Part shown: piece after piece, positions 8,444 through 17,185 of the stretch
How the letters are laid out: each line of letters begins with the position of its first letter
How positions within the stretch are numbered: position 1 is the first letter of the stretch
Source: an uncultured Rhizobiaceae group bacterium
Lineage (GTDB): Bacteria > Pseudomonadota > Alphaproteobacteria > Rhizobiales > Rhizobiaceae
Length of the DNA stretch: 60,008 nt
Direction of reading: 5' to 3'
NCBI GenBank assembly: GCA_938010435.1
Contig: CALLUS010000007.1
Span: forward strand, 1-60,008
Notes under the pieces: model-generated
The model's input: only the letters and a program-made list of their open reading frames with translations
Databases searched by the model: none
Told to the model about the DNA's origin: nothing
Made by a program: the position numbers and the translations under genes

Positions 8444-10066
8444 TTAATCTACACGGTTCGCCAGCGCACGTTCAAGGTTTGGCGTCGCATCCACAAGCTC
8501 TTTTGCTGCTTGAGACTTTGGCGATGTGAACACATCGCCAACGGGGCCGTGTTCCACTATTTGTCCAGCGTCCATGACCATCACCTCATCGCAGATTGCG
8601 CGGACCACACCGAGGTCATGGCTGATGAACAAATAGGTGAGGTCTAATCGCTCTCGCAGATCTGCCAGCAAATCGAGCACTTGCGCGCGAATGGAAACGT
8701 CCAAGGCGGATACAGGTTCATCGGCGACAATGAGGGCCGGGCGTGTGATTAGAGCGCGTGCAATCGCCAATCTCTGTCGTTGGCCTCCAGAGAATTCATG
8801 AGGGTATTTGTCCAGCGCTGAATCATTTATTCCAACTTCCGAGAGGGCGGCACGGACGCGATCTCGTCTTTGCGACTTTGTGAGTTGAGGCTCTAAATAA
8901 AGTGGCTCCGATACAAGGCGTTCTACCCGATGTCTTGGATTGAAGCTGGCAAATGGGTCTTGAAACACGACTTGTAGATTGCGTCGCGCTTTGCGCATCT
9001 CTTCGCCCTCAATGGTGGCTAAATTCGTTCCAAGGAAGTCCACAATCCCTGATGTTGCTTTATCAAGACCAAGAACAATGCGGGCCAAGGTTGATTTTCC
9101 GCACCCGGACTCGCCAACCAACCCCATACTTTGACCCTTGAATAAATCGAAACTCACGCTTTTCACTGCACGAAAGGGAGTTCCCTTTTGGAAGAGAGAT
9201 TTGCGGGCTGTTGGGTAATCGCGCACGATATTTTGCACCTGTAAAATTGGCTTGGTTCCCTTGGCAGCCTGTTCTTCACTTAACACAGGTGCGGAAATAC
9301 GCTGGGGAACGTGGGTTGATGCCTTGGCCAATTGTGCGGTGTAGGGATGACTGAGCTTGCGCAAGACGTCTCCGGTTGGCCCTGCATCCAGAACTTCGCC
9401 GTTGCGCATGACCACAATGTCGTCAGTGACTTCAGCAACGACTGCGAGGTCATGGCTGATCAGAATAAGGCTCATTCCTGTTTCATCTACAATGCTGCGT
9501 AAGAGGTTTAGAATTTGAGCCTGAAGCGTCACGTCCAAAGCGGTGGTGGGTTCATCAGCAATCATCAATGATGGTTGTTGGGCACAAGCCATGGCGATCA
9601 TCACACGTTGGCGTTGGCCACCAGACAATTCGTGAGGATAACGGCTGAACGGAAATCGAGATACAGGAAGACCGACCTTCTCCAGCATTTCGATTGCGCG
9701 TGTTTCAAGCTCACTTTTTGAAAGGTCCGTTGAGTTTCGAATAGCCTCGCAGATTTGTGCACCGATAGTGTGTACAGGATTGAGGGCTGTCATAGGTTCT
9801 TGAAATATCATAGATATTTCTTGCCCTCGCACCCGCTGCATCTCTTCCTCAGAAGCTTGAAGTATATTTTGGCCCTTGAGAACGATCTCGCCATCAACGC
9901 TTGATCCATCAGGGAGCAATTGCATTGTGCTCAGCGCGGTCAGGGATTTTCCTGATCCGGATTCACCGACAATACCAAGAATTTTTCCCGCGCCCACTGA
10001 CAGGTTCACATCCCGCAAAATCGGCGTGCCGGATATGGACAGATTGAGGTTTTTAATGTCCAGCAT
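8444..10066 (-). CDS. ABC importer ATPase, two fused nucleotide-binding domains (DppDF/OppDF type)
   Basis: A 540-residue fusion of two peptide/nickel-type ATPases energising the permeases encoded just upstream. Domain 1 has GESGSGKS near residue 35, signature [12 protein letters not shown] and DEPTTALDV; domain 2 has GESGCGKS near residue 316, [12 protein letters not shown] and DEPVSALDV. Oligopeptide-type C-terminal motifs follow each domain. The frame is open to 10378, but that extension is antisense-like in composition and lies inside the permease gene. The ATG at 10066 shares one base with the permease stop (TGATG) and starts the conserved [11 protein letters not shown], so I take it as the start. 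Confidence 0.93.
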   Translation of the reverse strand: MLDIKNLNLSISGTPILRDVNLSVGAGKILGIVGESGSGKSLTALSTMQLLPDGSSVDGEIVLKGQNILQASEEEMQRVRGQEISMIFQEPMTALNPVHTIGAQICEAIRNSTDLSKSELETRAIEMLEKVGLPVSRFPFSRYPHELSGGQRQRVMIAMACAQQPSLMIADEPTTALDVTLQAQILNLLRSIVDETGMSLILISHDLAVVAEVTDDIVVMRNGEVLDAGPTGDVLRKLSHPYTAQLAKASTHVPQRISAPVLSEEQAAKGTKPILQVQNIVRDYPTARKSLFQKGTPFRAVKSVSFDLFKGQSMGLVGESGCGKSTLARIVLGLDKATSGIVDFLGTNLATIEGEEMRKARRNLQVVFQDPFASFNPRHRVERLVSEPLYLEPQLTKSQRRDRVRAALSEVGINDSALDKYPHEFSGGQRQRLAIARALITRPALIVADEPVSALDVSIRAQVLDLLADLRERLDLTYLFISHDLGVVRAICDEVMVMDAGQIVEHGPVGDVFTSPKSQAAKELVDATPNLERALANRVD

Positions 10067-10932
10067 CACGCGTTGTCTTCCGCTGGTCGTGTGCGGATTT
10101 GGGCAATACGGGGGTCGAGAACATCGCGTAATCCATCGCCCAACAGATTCAAACCCAAAACCGTGATGACAATTGCAACGCCGGGGAAAATCGCCATGTG
10201 AGGTGCAAAGCTCATCATGGTCTGGGCTTCGTTCAACATTTTTCCCCAAGACGGAAAAGGGGGCTGTGTGCCAAGTCCCACATAAGCCAGCCCAGCTTCC
10301 TGCAATATACCCAACGCAAATGCGATCGTGCCTTGCACAATGAGTAAGTTGGTCATATTGGGAACAATATGCTCCCATGTAATGCGGAAAGAGGACTTAC
10401 CAGCAGCGCGCGCGGCCATAATAAAATCACGCGGCCACAGAGACAGAGCCGCACCTCGGGCGAGACGGGCGAAAACCGGAATGTTGAAAATGCCAATCGC
10501 GATGATGGCGTTGATCGCGCCCGGGCCGAAAACAGCCGTAATCATCACAGCAGAGAGCAGTGCCGGGAAGGCGAAGATTACATCATTTCCGCGCATCAAT
10601 GCTTCATCTAAAATACCTCCGCGCGCAGCGGCCCAACATCCTACAGGAACGCCTACGCCAATTCCGACAAACACAGCAACCAAAGCCACCGCAATTGAAT
10701 TGCGCGCGCCGATCATGATCATGGAGAATATATCCCGTCCGAAATGGTCAGTGCCAAACCAATATGTAGTGCTTGGTGCCTTTAATTTTGCACCAATGTC
10801 GAGATCAATCACGCTGTAAGGGGTCCAAATATAAGACACCAAAGCCATGATAATGACCAAGTTTGAAATCACGAGACCAATTGCAAAACTGCGATTGCGC
10901 AGTGCATTTTTAAGAAATTCGGAAATATTCAT
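10066..10932 (-). CDS. ABC importer permease, DppC type
   Basis: A 288-residue inner-membrane permease of the peptide/nickel (PepT) family with a short cytoplasmic N-terminus, one leading membrane span, the conserved periplasmic FGTDHFGRDIFS motif near residue 60 and about five further spans. The EAA loop is seen in FIMAARAAGKSSFRITWEHIVPN. The C-terminus LLGDGLRDVLDPR is typical of DppC. It overlaps the DppB gene by four bases and abuts the ATPase start by one base, so the three are translated as a unit. The solute is not predictable: peptides, glutathione, opines and others use this family. Confidence 0.92.
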   Translation of the reverse strand: MNISEFLKNALRNRSFAIGLVISNLVIIMALVSYIWTPYSVIDLDIGAKLKAPSTTYWFGTDHFGRDIFSMIMIGARNSIAVALVAVFVGIGVGVPVGCWAAARGGILDEALMRGNDVIFAFPALLSAVMITAVFGPGAINAIIAIGIFNIPVFARLARGAALSLWPRDFIMAARAAGKSSFRITWEHIVPNMTNLLIVQGTIAFALGILQEAGLAYVGLGTQPPFPSWGKMLNEAQTMMSFAPHMAIFPGVAIVITVLGLNLLGDGLRDVLDPRIAQIRTRPAEDNA

Positions 10933-11879
10933 GAGGTGCGTAACCTCAAGCGGGGATCAACCCAAACATAAGCAAGGTCGACCAGAAAATTGATCACGAT
11001 GATGGTCGCGACCAACATCATCACCACGCTTTCAACGACAATAAGATCTCTCAAGTTTATTGCCTGGAACACCAGACGTCCGAGGCCGGGCAGGTAGAAC
11101 ACGTTTTCAATGATGATGGTGCCCGCCAGTAAATATGCAAATTGCAAACCCAAAATTGTCAGTACCGGAATCATTGCGTTGCGCAAAGCGTGATTCCAAA
11201 GGGTTGCCCGTTTGCTCAAGCCTTTGGCCCGAGCGGTACGGATATAGTCTTCGCCCATGGTCTCCAAAAGAGCAGAGCGTGTAACACGGGACAGAATTGC
11301 GGCTTGGGGCAGGGCTAAAGCAATGGCCGGAAGCAAGAGGGATTTTAAGGCCGTCCAGAAACCTTCGTTCCAACCGGGAAATCCACCTGCTGGTACCAGT
11401 TGCAGCCAGATCGCTAAAACGTAGACCATCAAAAGCGCAAACCAGAAATTTGGAATCGCGATGCCGAATTGGGAGAGCGCCATGACCACAGTGTCTGCCA
11501 ACTTGCCCCGACGAGACGCCGCGTAAATACCAACAGGCAAGGCGATGATTGTGGACAGAACTAATGCGATTAAAGCCAGTGGCAAGCTGATTGTTATCCT
11601 GTCAGCTACAAGTTCACGCACATCCACTGAATAGGTGTAGCTGCGGCCAAAATCACCAACGACCATTCCAGACACCCAACTGAAATATCGTTCAATGGGT
11701 GGCTTGTTGAGACCTAGCGATTCTCGAAGTGCAGCAACGGCTTCATCAGTGGCGTTAATGCCCAACATCACCTGTGCAGGGTCTCCCGGGACGATTTCGA
11801 GCGCTAAAAACACCAAAACAGATGCAAAAATCAACGTTGCGATGGCCCAAAGGAGCTTTTTTAAAAAAAACAGTGGCAT
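10929..11879 (-). CDS. ABC importer permease, DppB type
   Basis: A 316-residue inner-membrane permease with the DppB hallmarks: an N-terminal span ending in VPGDPAQVMLG, LNKPPIERYFSWVSGMVVGDFGRSY near residue 60, the EAA loop around DYIRTARAKGLSKRATLWNHALRN and the C-terminal VDLAYVWVDPRLR. No clear Shine-Dalgarno sequence precedes the ATG at 11879; the leader is A/T-rich. Because a gene on the other strand separates it from the binding-protein gene, this permease must start its own transcript, and the imperfect palindrome at 11895-11914 is well placed to control it. Confidence 0.92.
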   Translation of the reverse strand: MPLFFLKKLLWAIATLIFASVLVFLALEIVPGDPAQVMLGINATDEAVAALRESLGLNKPPIERYFSWVSGMVVGDFGRSYTYSVDVRELVADRITISLPLALIALVLSTIIALPVGIYAASRRGKLADTVVMALSQFGIAIPNFWFALLMVYVLAIWLQLVPAGGFPGWNEGFWTALKSLLLPAIALALPQAAILSRVTRSALLETMGEDYIRTARAKGLSKRATLWNHALRNAMIPVLTILGLQFAYLLAGTIIIENVFYLPGLGRLVFQAINLRDLIVVESVVMMLVATIIVINFLVDLAYVWVDPRLRLRTS

Positions 11880-11894
11880 TTTTAAATATTAATA

Positions 11895-11914
11895 CTTACG
11901 TAACGTAATGTAAG
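11895..11914. promoter_or_regulatory. Imperfect 20-base palindrome between divergent starts
   Basis: CTTACGTAACGTAATGTAAG matches its own reverse complement at 16 of 20 positions. It fills the 51-base gap between the DppB start at 11879 and the small gene starting at 11931, and would overlap the promoter region of both. An operator for an unidentified dimeric regulator is the natural reading; no regulator gene is adjacent. Confidence 0.45.
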
Positions 11915-11930
11915 ATTTGTGGAGGTCACT

Positions 11931-12347
11931 ATGTTCAAATTGTTTCGTGAAATTGTTGAAATCAAAGACCAAGTTTTTGAAAGCCGCAAACTCGCCGCGC
12001 AAAAAGATATTTTCATTGTACCGTCCCTGCATGCTGTAAACGCATGTGACGGTTTCAATTCGGCTGCGTGTTTGAAACAAGTGAACAATGCTGCCGATGA
12101 AGTTCGTTCAATGTTGAGCATTGATCATCCGTTTTTGGACCAATTGGAAATCACGCAAAACCATATCAAACATTGTTTTCAATTGATGGAAAAATTGGGG
12201 CAGGATGCACAAACTTCCGGTTTGTGGGTTAAACAAGATGCGGTGAATGCGCTGAAAGAATTGCAGGCTTGGTCGTTTGAAGAACTGCATGCCGGCAATA
12301 CGAACGATTGGTATGAAGCTTATGTGCACCAATCGTCCGTTGCGTAA
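11931..12347 (+). CDS. Unrecognised small cytoplasmic protein within the ABC locus
   Basis: A 138-residue protein I do not recognise. It looks mostly helical, has no signal peptide or membrane span and contains several His and Cys residues (for example SLHAVNACDGFNSAACLK). The ATG at 11931 follows a clean GGAGG at 11921-11925, so I prefer it to an upstream GTG. It is divergent from the permease genes and convergent with the binding-protein gene, ending exactly where that gene's stop begins. Its position between parts of one importer suggests a regulatory or accessory role, but nothing in the sequence shows this. Confidence 0.7.
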   Translation: MFKLFREIVEIKDQVFESRKLAAQKDIFIVPSLHAVNACDGFNSAACLKQVNNAADEVRSMLSIDHPFLDQLEITQNHIKHCFQLMEKLGQDAQTSGLWVKQDAVNALKELQAWSFEELHAGNTNDWYEAYVHQSSVA

Positions 12348-13844
12348 TTAATCGCTCCAACTGACGCCTGTCAGGTCGTTTGCCTGAACAGGAGAGTTTT
12401 CCCAAAGACCGTTGACCTTTGTATTCCAAACACCAGCTTTTGCAAGTTGGAACAGGTAGCCGTTGACGGCATCCTCTGTGATGGTTTTTTGTGCTTCACC
12501 CATGAGCGCATAACGTTTTTGCGTGTCGGTTTCAGCGTTCAACTGCTCCATTGTGCCTTTGAAAGCATCGCTCTTATACTGGAAATAGTAGTCGTCGCGG
12601 GCGTAGATACCGATGTCTTGGGGTTCGGTGTGAGACACGATAGTCAAATCATAGTCTTTGCCTTTGAAGACTTCCGGCACCCAAACACCCCATTCAACCG
12701 GAATGATTTCCAATTCAATCCCGATTTTGCGTAATTGCGAGGCGATGATTTCACCACCACGACGGGCGTAAGATGGTGGTGGCAATTTCAAAGTGGCTTT
12801 GAATCCGTTTGGATGCCCTGCCTCTGTCAGAAGTTTTTTTGCGCCTTCAATGTCCATTGGATAGCGACCAGTCATGTCCACATAAGCAGGGTGGTGCGGT
12901 GCAAAATGCGTTCCAATTGGGGTGCCGAGGCCAAACATGGCACCATCTACAATCGCTTGGCGGTCGAGAGCATGAGCGATAGCGCGTCGCACACGGACAT
13001 CGTTGAATGGAGGTTTGGCGTTGTTTGTGGAGAGAATGGTTTCCCCTTCGGTTGAACCGATCACCACTTTGAAACGTGGGTCAGCGCGAAGCTGAGGCAC
13101 TGTTTCAGGAGCAGGGAAGTTTGCAAACGCGTCGACATCGCCGGCTAACATGGCCGACAGAGCGGCGGCTGGATCAGAGATGAATTTAAAAGTTGCTTTT
13201 TCAAGACCTGCTTGAGTGCCCCAATATCCATCGTTGCGAACGAGTTCGACAGAAGCGCCTTTAACCCAATTGCCAAATTTGAATGGGCCGGTTCCTACAG
13301 GTGCGGTTTTGTTGGTATCAGCGCTTTCGGGCGCAACGATCACCGCATCACCCCAACCCATGTTAAACAGGAAGTTGCCTGCAGGAGCCTTCAAAATTAC
13401 TTTGATTGTGGTTGGGTCTACAACCTCAACGCTTTCGATGCCTGCAAACAATGCTTTTTGTGCGTTGGTGGATTCTTCTGCAGATGCACGCTCCAGTGAG
13501 AATTTTACATCGGTTGCTTCAAAATCTGTACCGTCATGAAATTTCACGCCGTTGCGTAACTTGAAGGTGTAAGACTTGCCATCTTCGGAAATATCCCAGC
13601 TTTCTGCTAGTGCGGGTAGGACTTCGCCTTTGGAGCCAATGCGTGTCAGACCTTCGTAGAGGTTTGCATACACAACTTCGTCAATTGCCGCAGGCGCTCC
13701 TGCAGTGGGGTCCAGGTGCGGCGGCTCCAGAACCATACCCATGTTGAATGTTGTCTTTGCGGCCATTGCCGGGGATATACCGAGTGCGGGTACCAGCGCG
13801 GTGGTGAGTGCTGCTGCAAAAGCAAGGTTCTTAAATTTCAACAT
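12348..13844 (-). CDS. ABC importer periplasmic binding protein, SBP family 5
   Basis: A 498-residue solute-binding protein for the adjacent peptide-type importer. It opens with a Sec signal peptide (positively charged start, hydrophobic core, ISPAMAA cleavage region near residue 28). The family 5 blocks are present: ALAESWDISEDGKSYTFKLRNGVKFHDGTDF split across residues 60-95, VRRAIAHALDR near 290 and a C-terminal region with KDYDLTIVSHTEPQ. A GGGAG lies nine bases before the ATG. The bound solute cannot be read from sequence. It is expressed separately from the permease genes because the 11931-12347 gene intervenes. Confidence 0.92.
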   Translation of the reverse strand: MLKFKNLAFAAALTTALVPALGISPAMAAKTTFNMGMVLEPPHLDPTAGAPAAIDEVVYANLYEGLTRIGSKGEVLPALAESWDISEDGKSYTFKLRNGVKFHDGTDFEATDVKFSLERASAEESTNAQKALFAGIESVEVVDPTTIKVILKAPAGNFLFNMGWGDAVIVAPESADTNKTAPVGTGPFKFGNWVKGASVELVRNDGYWGTQAGLEKATFKFISDPAAALSAMLAGDVDAFANFPAPETVPQLRADPRFKVVIGSTEGETILSTNNAKPPFNDVRVRRAIAHALDRQAIVDGAMFGLGTPIGTHFAPHHPAYVDMTGRYPMDIEGAKKLLTEAGHPNGFKATLKLPPPSYARRGGEIIASQLRKIGIELEIIPVEWGVWVPEVFKGKDYDLTIVSHTEPQDIGIYARDDYYFQYKSDAFKGTMEQLNAETDTQKRYALMGEAQKTITEDAVNGYLFQLAKAGVWNTKVNGLWENSPVQANDLTGVSWSD

Positions 13845-13961
13845 GATATGTTTCTCCCAGTTTAACTCGGGAGATTAAAGCACCGACACAATGGTTTGTC
13901 AGCACTGATCTTAAAAAAGACCATTTATGCGTTGGAAGGGTAGTAGCTTGTTCGGCTTGGC

Positions 13962-14579
13962 TCAGTTGGACTTGATCAATGAACGTTGGAGCATGCGAAT
14001 ACGGGCACCGCGGCGACCTTCACGTCTGTCGAAACGCGCGTGTCGTCTGGTAATAACTCTTTGAAGTCTGGAAAGTGAACGCAGTTGACGTTCCCCAAAG
14101 TCTTTACAATTGCGCGACACACGAGCACGTGTGCTTTTGATCTTTTTTTCAATCTCACGAGCATATTCTCGGCTAATGCGCCCATGGGTTTGTTCATGTT
14201 TTACCACGCGTGCATTGAACTTCTTCCAGTTGTTTTGAACCGTGGCGGATGCTCTCCTGCTGCCATTCCAGCGGGGGAGGGTGTAAGTGATGTTCATAAT
14301 GACATCCACGTTTGTGATCTTGCATTCTCGCTTGTTAACAAAGGTTTTGATATTGCGAATTTTCAATTCGGATCGGGTCGCTGCAATCGCGTGGCCCACA
14401 CTGCGCACTTTTGGGCCGCGCCGTAATATGGACTTGAACAATTGCGGCCCATTCTTGCCAGACACCGAGTAATATTTTGTGCGTTCATTGATTATTACAC
14501 GCGCTGAAGCGGTGTTCACCAATGAATAAGCCAATACAATAGTCGCGGCCGCTAACAACCGTTTCGCAATCGTGTTCAT
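13962..14579 (-). CDS. Secreted DUF922-like protein with HExxH-type motif
   Basis: A 205-residue exported protein. The ATG at 14579 gives a good signal peptide (NTIAKRLLAAATIVLAYSL then NTASA), so the longer open frame upstream is not used. From memory the body resembles DUF922, described as predicted secreted zinc proteases: a YYSVSGKNGPQLFKSI start, a strand-rich middle and VKHEQTHGRISREYAREIEK, where HEQTH is the family's HExxH-like site. Two Cys pairs could form disulphides. The C-terminal 60 residues are very arginine-rich, which is unusual. It stands alone between the binding-protein gene and the M20 deacylase. Confidence 0.7.
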   Translation of the reverse strand: MNTIAKRLLAAATIVLAYSLVNTASARVIINERTKYYSVSGKNGPQLFKSILRRGPKVRSVGHAIAATRSELKIRNIKTFVNKRECKITNVDVIMNITYTLPRWNGSRRASATVQNNWKKFNARVVKHEQTHGRISREYAREIEKKIKSTRARVSRNCKDFGERQLRSLSRLQRVITRRHARFDRREGRRGARIRMLQRSLIKSN

Positions 14580-14727
14580 TCGTTGAAGCCCCTCAGGCGA
14601 TCTGTCATTCCATTTCCATGATTGCAAAATGTCATCATTGGTCAAGGCAACAAGTGTCAAATAACGCGCATTTTACCAAACGGCGTTAATACGAGATTTG
14701 GTTTAAAAACAGAAATGAAGACGGAAA

Positions 14728-16038
14728 TTATGAATTTATGCCTGTTAATAAGGCATGGGTTGCATGTGCCATAACTTTTGCCGATGCCACCATATCATCA
14801 ATCCCCACATACTCATCTGCCATGTGCGCAAGATCTAAAATTCCAGGCCCGTAAGCGATGCAATCGTGTAAGTGACCAATACGTGCAATGTGTTTTTGGT
14901 CATAAGTGCCAGGGGAAATCACATAGTCGGGTTCTTTACCCAAAACTTGTCTTATGCCTTCGGAGACCGCGTTGACCACTGGTGCATCTTGTTCGGTCAT
15001 TGTTGGAAGGACTTCCATAATGTCACGAATAGCATAGTCAAAGCTTTCGCGGTCGCGCTTTAGGCCTTCTAGAATATCAATGACTTCGCCTTTAACAGTT
15101 GCGATGTCTTCTTCAATCAAAAAACGGCGATCGAGAACAACGCGGCAGGATTCTGCGACGTTTGGGCTTGGCAATCCGTCGTAGTCGTCTGGTTTGCCAT
15201 GGCCGCCGTTTTCGGCTTCGCCACCATGAAGGGAGTTGATGTTCATGGTGGATTGCTTTGCACCTTCAGGAACAACAGGCATTTCGGTGCGTTTTTGCGC
15301 CAGTTGCGGGTAAAGCTCTGTTTCAAACGAATGGAGAACCGACCCCATGTGACGAATGGCGCTGTCGCCTAGAAACGGCATGGACCCATGGGCTTGTGTG
15401 CCAAAGGTTTCAATTTTAGCCCACCACACGCCTCGGTGCCCAAGACATACTCTGTCTTTGTTGAGAGGTTCGGGAATAATCACGTGGTCGACGCGTGGTT
15501 TGGAAAACAAGCCCTTTGAGGCCAAATATGCAACACCACCGAAGCCACCGGATTCCTCATCCACTGTACCCGAAACTTCAATGGCTCCACGAAAACCAGG
15601 GTTGGCTTCTATATAAGCTTCGACGGCGATAATTGAGGCCGCAAGCCCGCCTTTCATATCGCATGCGCCCCGGCCATAGACTTTGCCGTTTTTTACTTCG
15701 CCGCCGAAGGGATCAACCGTCCAACCGTGACCGACTTCTACAACATCTATATGAGAGTTGAAGTGAACGACAGGACCGGGACCTTTGCCCTCCATGCGCG
15801 CCATAATGTTGGTGCGTGGGAATTTATCACTGTCTCCCGGGGTGTCGTAGGCACGGATATACTCCACATGAAACCCGCGCTTTGCCAACCGGTTGCCGAT
15901 GAGTTCTGCACATGGAATGTAGGCGTCTCCGGGTGGGTTGATCGTTGGAATGCGAATGAGTGCGGAAGTGAGTGCCACCAAATCACTTGTTTTGTCTTCA
16001 ATTCGTTGGTTGAGAGCGTCAAGCAATCTGATATCCAT
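14728..16038 (-). CDS. M20-family deacylase (ArgE/DapE type)
   Basis: A 436-residue zinc-dependent amidohydrolase. Metal and catalytic motifs are visible: HFNSHIDVVEVG near residue 91, GRGACDMKGG near 125 and VDEESGGFGG near 160, with a dimerisation domain following (GTQAHGSMPFLGDSAI). The C-terminal His region reads PGTYDQKHIARIGHLHDC. No signal peptide. ArgE/DapE proteins act on acetylornithine, succinyl-diaminopimelate or other N-acyl amino acids; this subfamily is usually assigned only in general terms, and the surroundings give no hint. It is transcribed away from the L,D-transpeptidase. Confidence 0.85.
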   Translation of the reverse strand: MDIRLLDALNQRIEDKTSDLVALTSALIRIPTINPPGDAYIPCAELIGNRLAKRGFHVEYIRAYDTPGDSDKFPRTNIMARMEGKGPGPVVHFNSHIDVVEVGHGWTVDPFGGEVKNGKVYGRGACDMKGGLAASIIAVEAYIEANPGFRGAIEVSGTVDEESGGFGGVAYLASKGLFSKPRVDHVIIPEPLNKDRVCLGHRGVWWAKIETFGTQAHGSMPFLGDSAIRHMGSVLHSFETELYPQLAQKRTEMPVVPEGAKQSTMNINSLHGGEAENGGHGKPDDYDGLPSPNVAESCRVVLDRRFLIEEDIATVKGEVIDILEGLKRDRESFDYAIRDIMEVLPTMTEQDAPVVNAVSEGIRQVLGKEPDYVISPGTYDQKHIARIGHLHDCIAYGPGILDLAHMADEYVGIDDMVASAKVMAHATHALLTGINS

Positions 16039-16240
16039 TCCGTTGTCGTATTTTAAAGTTTGAGCATTCCATCAAATCATAGTGATATCAATGATTCGCC
16101 AAATCCTAAAAATATGGGCTAGTATACCGGCCGTCGGCACACGATAGTTTTGCGTAACGGCCTGATTGTTCTTCGATGTGGCTTTTGTCACCGCGTTTAG
16201 AACTTGTTTACGCTTAATTTAATCAAAGCCGCTGAAAGTT

Positions 16241-16261
16241 GTTTCATTAACTTGATGAAAC
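16241..16261. promoter_or_regulatory. Palindrome in the 325-base intergenic region before the L,D-transpeptidase
   Basis: The gap 16039-16363 has no gene. It holds the promoters of the divergent M20 deacylase and L,D-transpeptidase genes and one perfect 7-base inverted repeat, GTTTCAT-N7-ATGAAAC, about 100 bases upstream of the transpeptidase ATG. This could be an operator; I see no other structured element in the gap. Confidence 0.3.
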
Positions 16262-16363
16262 CCTTTCAAATGCAAGAACTTATAGAGGCTTCCGCGGGGA
16301 AGTTTTGAAATAGACTGTTTTGTTAATAGGGGCAGTTTGGAATAACCAACTGGAGGGAAGTCA

Positions 16364-16978
16364 ATGAAAAGATTATTTGTACTGCTGGCATTTGTGGCCA
16401 GCTTATTCGCTCTGCCGGCAATGGCTGCAGAGACGAAGTCTAAAACATTTAAAGCGCCGACAAGTACAAGCAGCTATGCTGGCAAGAAAGACAAAGCTTA
16501 CTGGACGCGCGTCTGGTATGAAAAACAGGCTCGTAAGGGTAAGTTTTACAAGAAGCGCAAATATACTTCGCGCAAGCGCAAGTCTGTAAAGCGTGCTTCC
16601 AAGAAGCGTTCTGTAAGAGCGGGTTCCGGTCGCGTTTTGGCTAAGGTTGATTTGTCACAACAGACAATGACTGTCTATCAAGGTGGTCGCGTCAAGCATG
16701 TGTGGAAAGTATCGTCAGGCCGCAAGGGTTACCGTACGCCAACCGGTACATGGAAGATCCACCGTATGCATAAAGAGTATTACTCTAAGAAATATGATGG
16801 TGCTCCAATGCCTTACGCAATGTTCTATCACCGCGGTTTCGCTGTGCACGGAACAGGGGCAATCAGTCGTCTAGGTCGAACAGCTTCTCATGGTTGCGTG
16901 CGCTTGCATCCAGCCAATGCAGCTCAATTGTTCGCAATGGTGCGCCGCAACGGTGGTACAGTAAAAGTTACTTACTAA
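16364..16978 (+). CDS. L,D-transpeptidase (YkuD domain), exported
   Basis: A 204-residue periplasmic enzyme that forms 3-3 cross-links in peptidoglycan or attaches proteins to it. It has a clear signal peptide (KRLFVLLAFVASLFALPAMA), then a strongly basic linker of about 60 residues rich in Lys, Arg and Ser, then the YkuD domain starting VLAKVDLSQQTMTVYQGG. The catalytic motif is HGTGAISRLG followed by SHGCVRL, with the nucleophile Cys near residue 179. GGAGGGAAG precedes the ATG. The basic linker probably binds anionic envelope polymers. A strong terminator follows. Confidence 0.93.
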   Translation: MKRLFVLLAFVASLFALPAMAAETKSKTFKAPTSTSSYAGKKDKAYWTRVWYEKQARKGKFYKKRKYTSRKRKSVKRASKKRSVRAGSGRVLAKVDLSQQTMTVYQGGRVKHVWKVSSGRKGYRTPTGTWKIHRMHKEYYSKKYDGAPMPYAMFYHRGFAVHGTGAISRLGRTASHGCVRLHPANAAQLFAMVRRNGGTVKVTY

Positions 16979-17000
16979 GCTTCGCTTAGATTGTGTTTTG

Positions 17001-17029
17001 AAAAGCCCGGCCATTTGGTCGGGCTTTTT
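17001..17029 (+). terminator. Rho-independent terminator after the L,D-transpeptidase
   Basis: AAAAGCCCG (17001-17009) pairs with CGGGCTTTT in 17020-17028 around a ten-base loop, and the stem runs into a T-run. It lies 23 bases after the transpeptidase stop. Confidence 0.9.
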
Positions 17030-17058
17030 GCATTTTGGTCTCATAAATGACCTTCGTA

Positions 17059-17091
17059 CTGGACCCAAGTAAACTCGCCAACTGGTGCCGT
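17059..17091 (+). promoter_or_regulatory. Candidate TauR direct repeats upstream of tpa
   Basis: CTGGACCCAA (17059-17068) and CTGGTGCCGT (17082-17091) are related tenmers 23 bases apart, about two helical turns, roughly 100 bases before the tpa start. TauR of Rhodobacter capsulatus is reported to bind CTGGAC-type direct repeats; a CTGGACCAA half-site also occurs upstream of the tauR-like gene here (24951-24959, inverted). The assignment is inference from similarity only. Confidence 0.4.
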
Positions 17092-17185
17092 ACAAACGTG
17101 TTTTCCCGCTACCCAAATTCCATTCTTTCTGTTGATATGGTTTCAGAGCAGAACGCTGGATGTGCCATTTGGCAGGAGAACGACA

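Noticed and set aside
10067-10378. N-terminal extension of the fused ABC ATPase
   Set aside because: The extra 104 codons lie within the permease gene, have Cys/His-rich shadow-frame composition and match no ABC family feature. The ATG at 10066, coupled by TGATG, starts the conserved domain.
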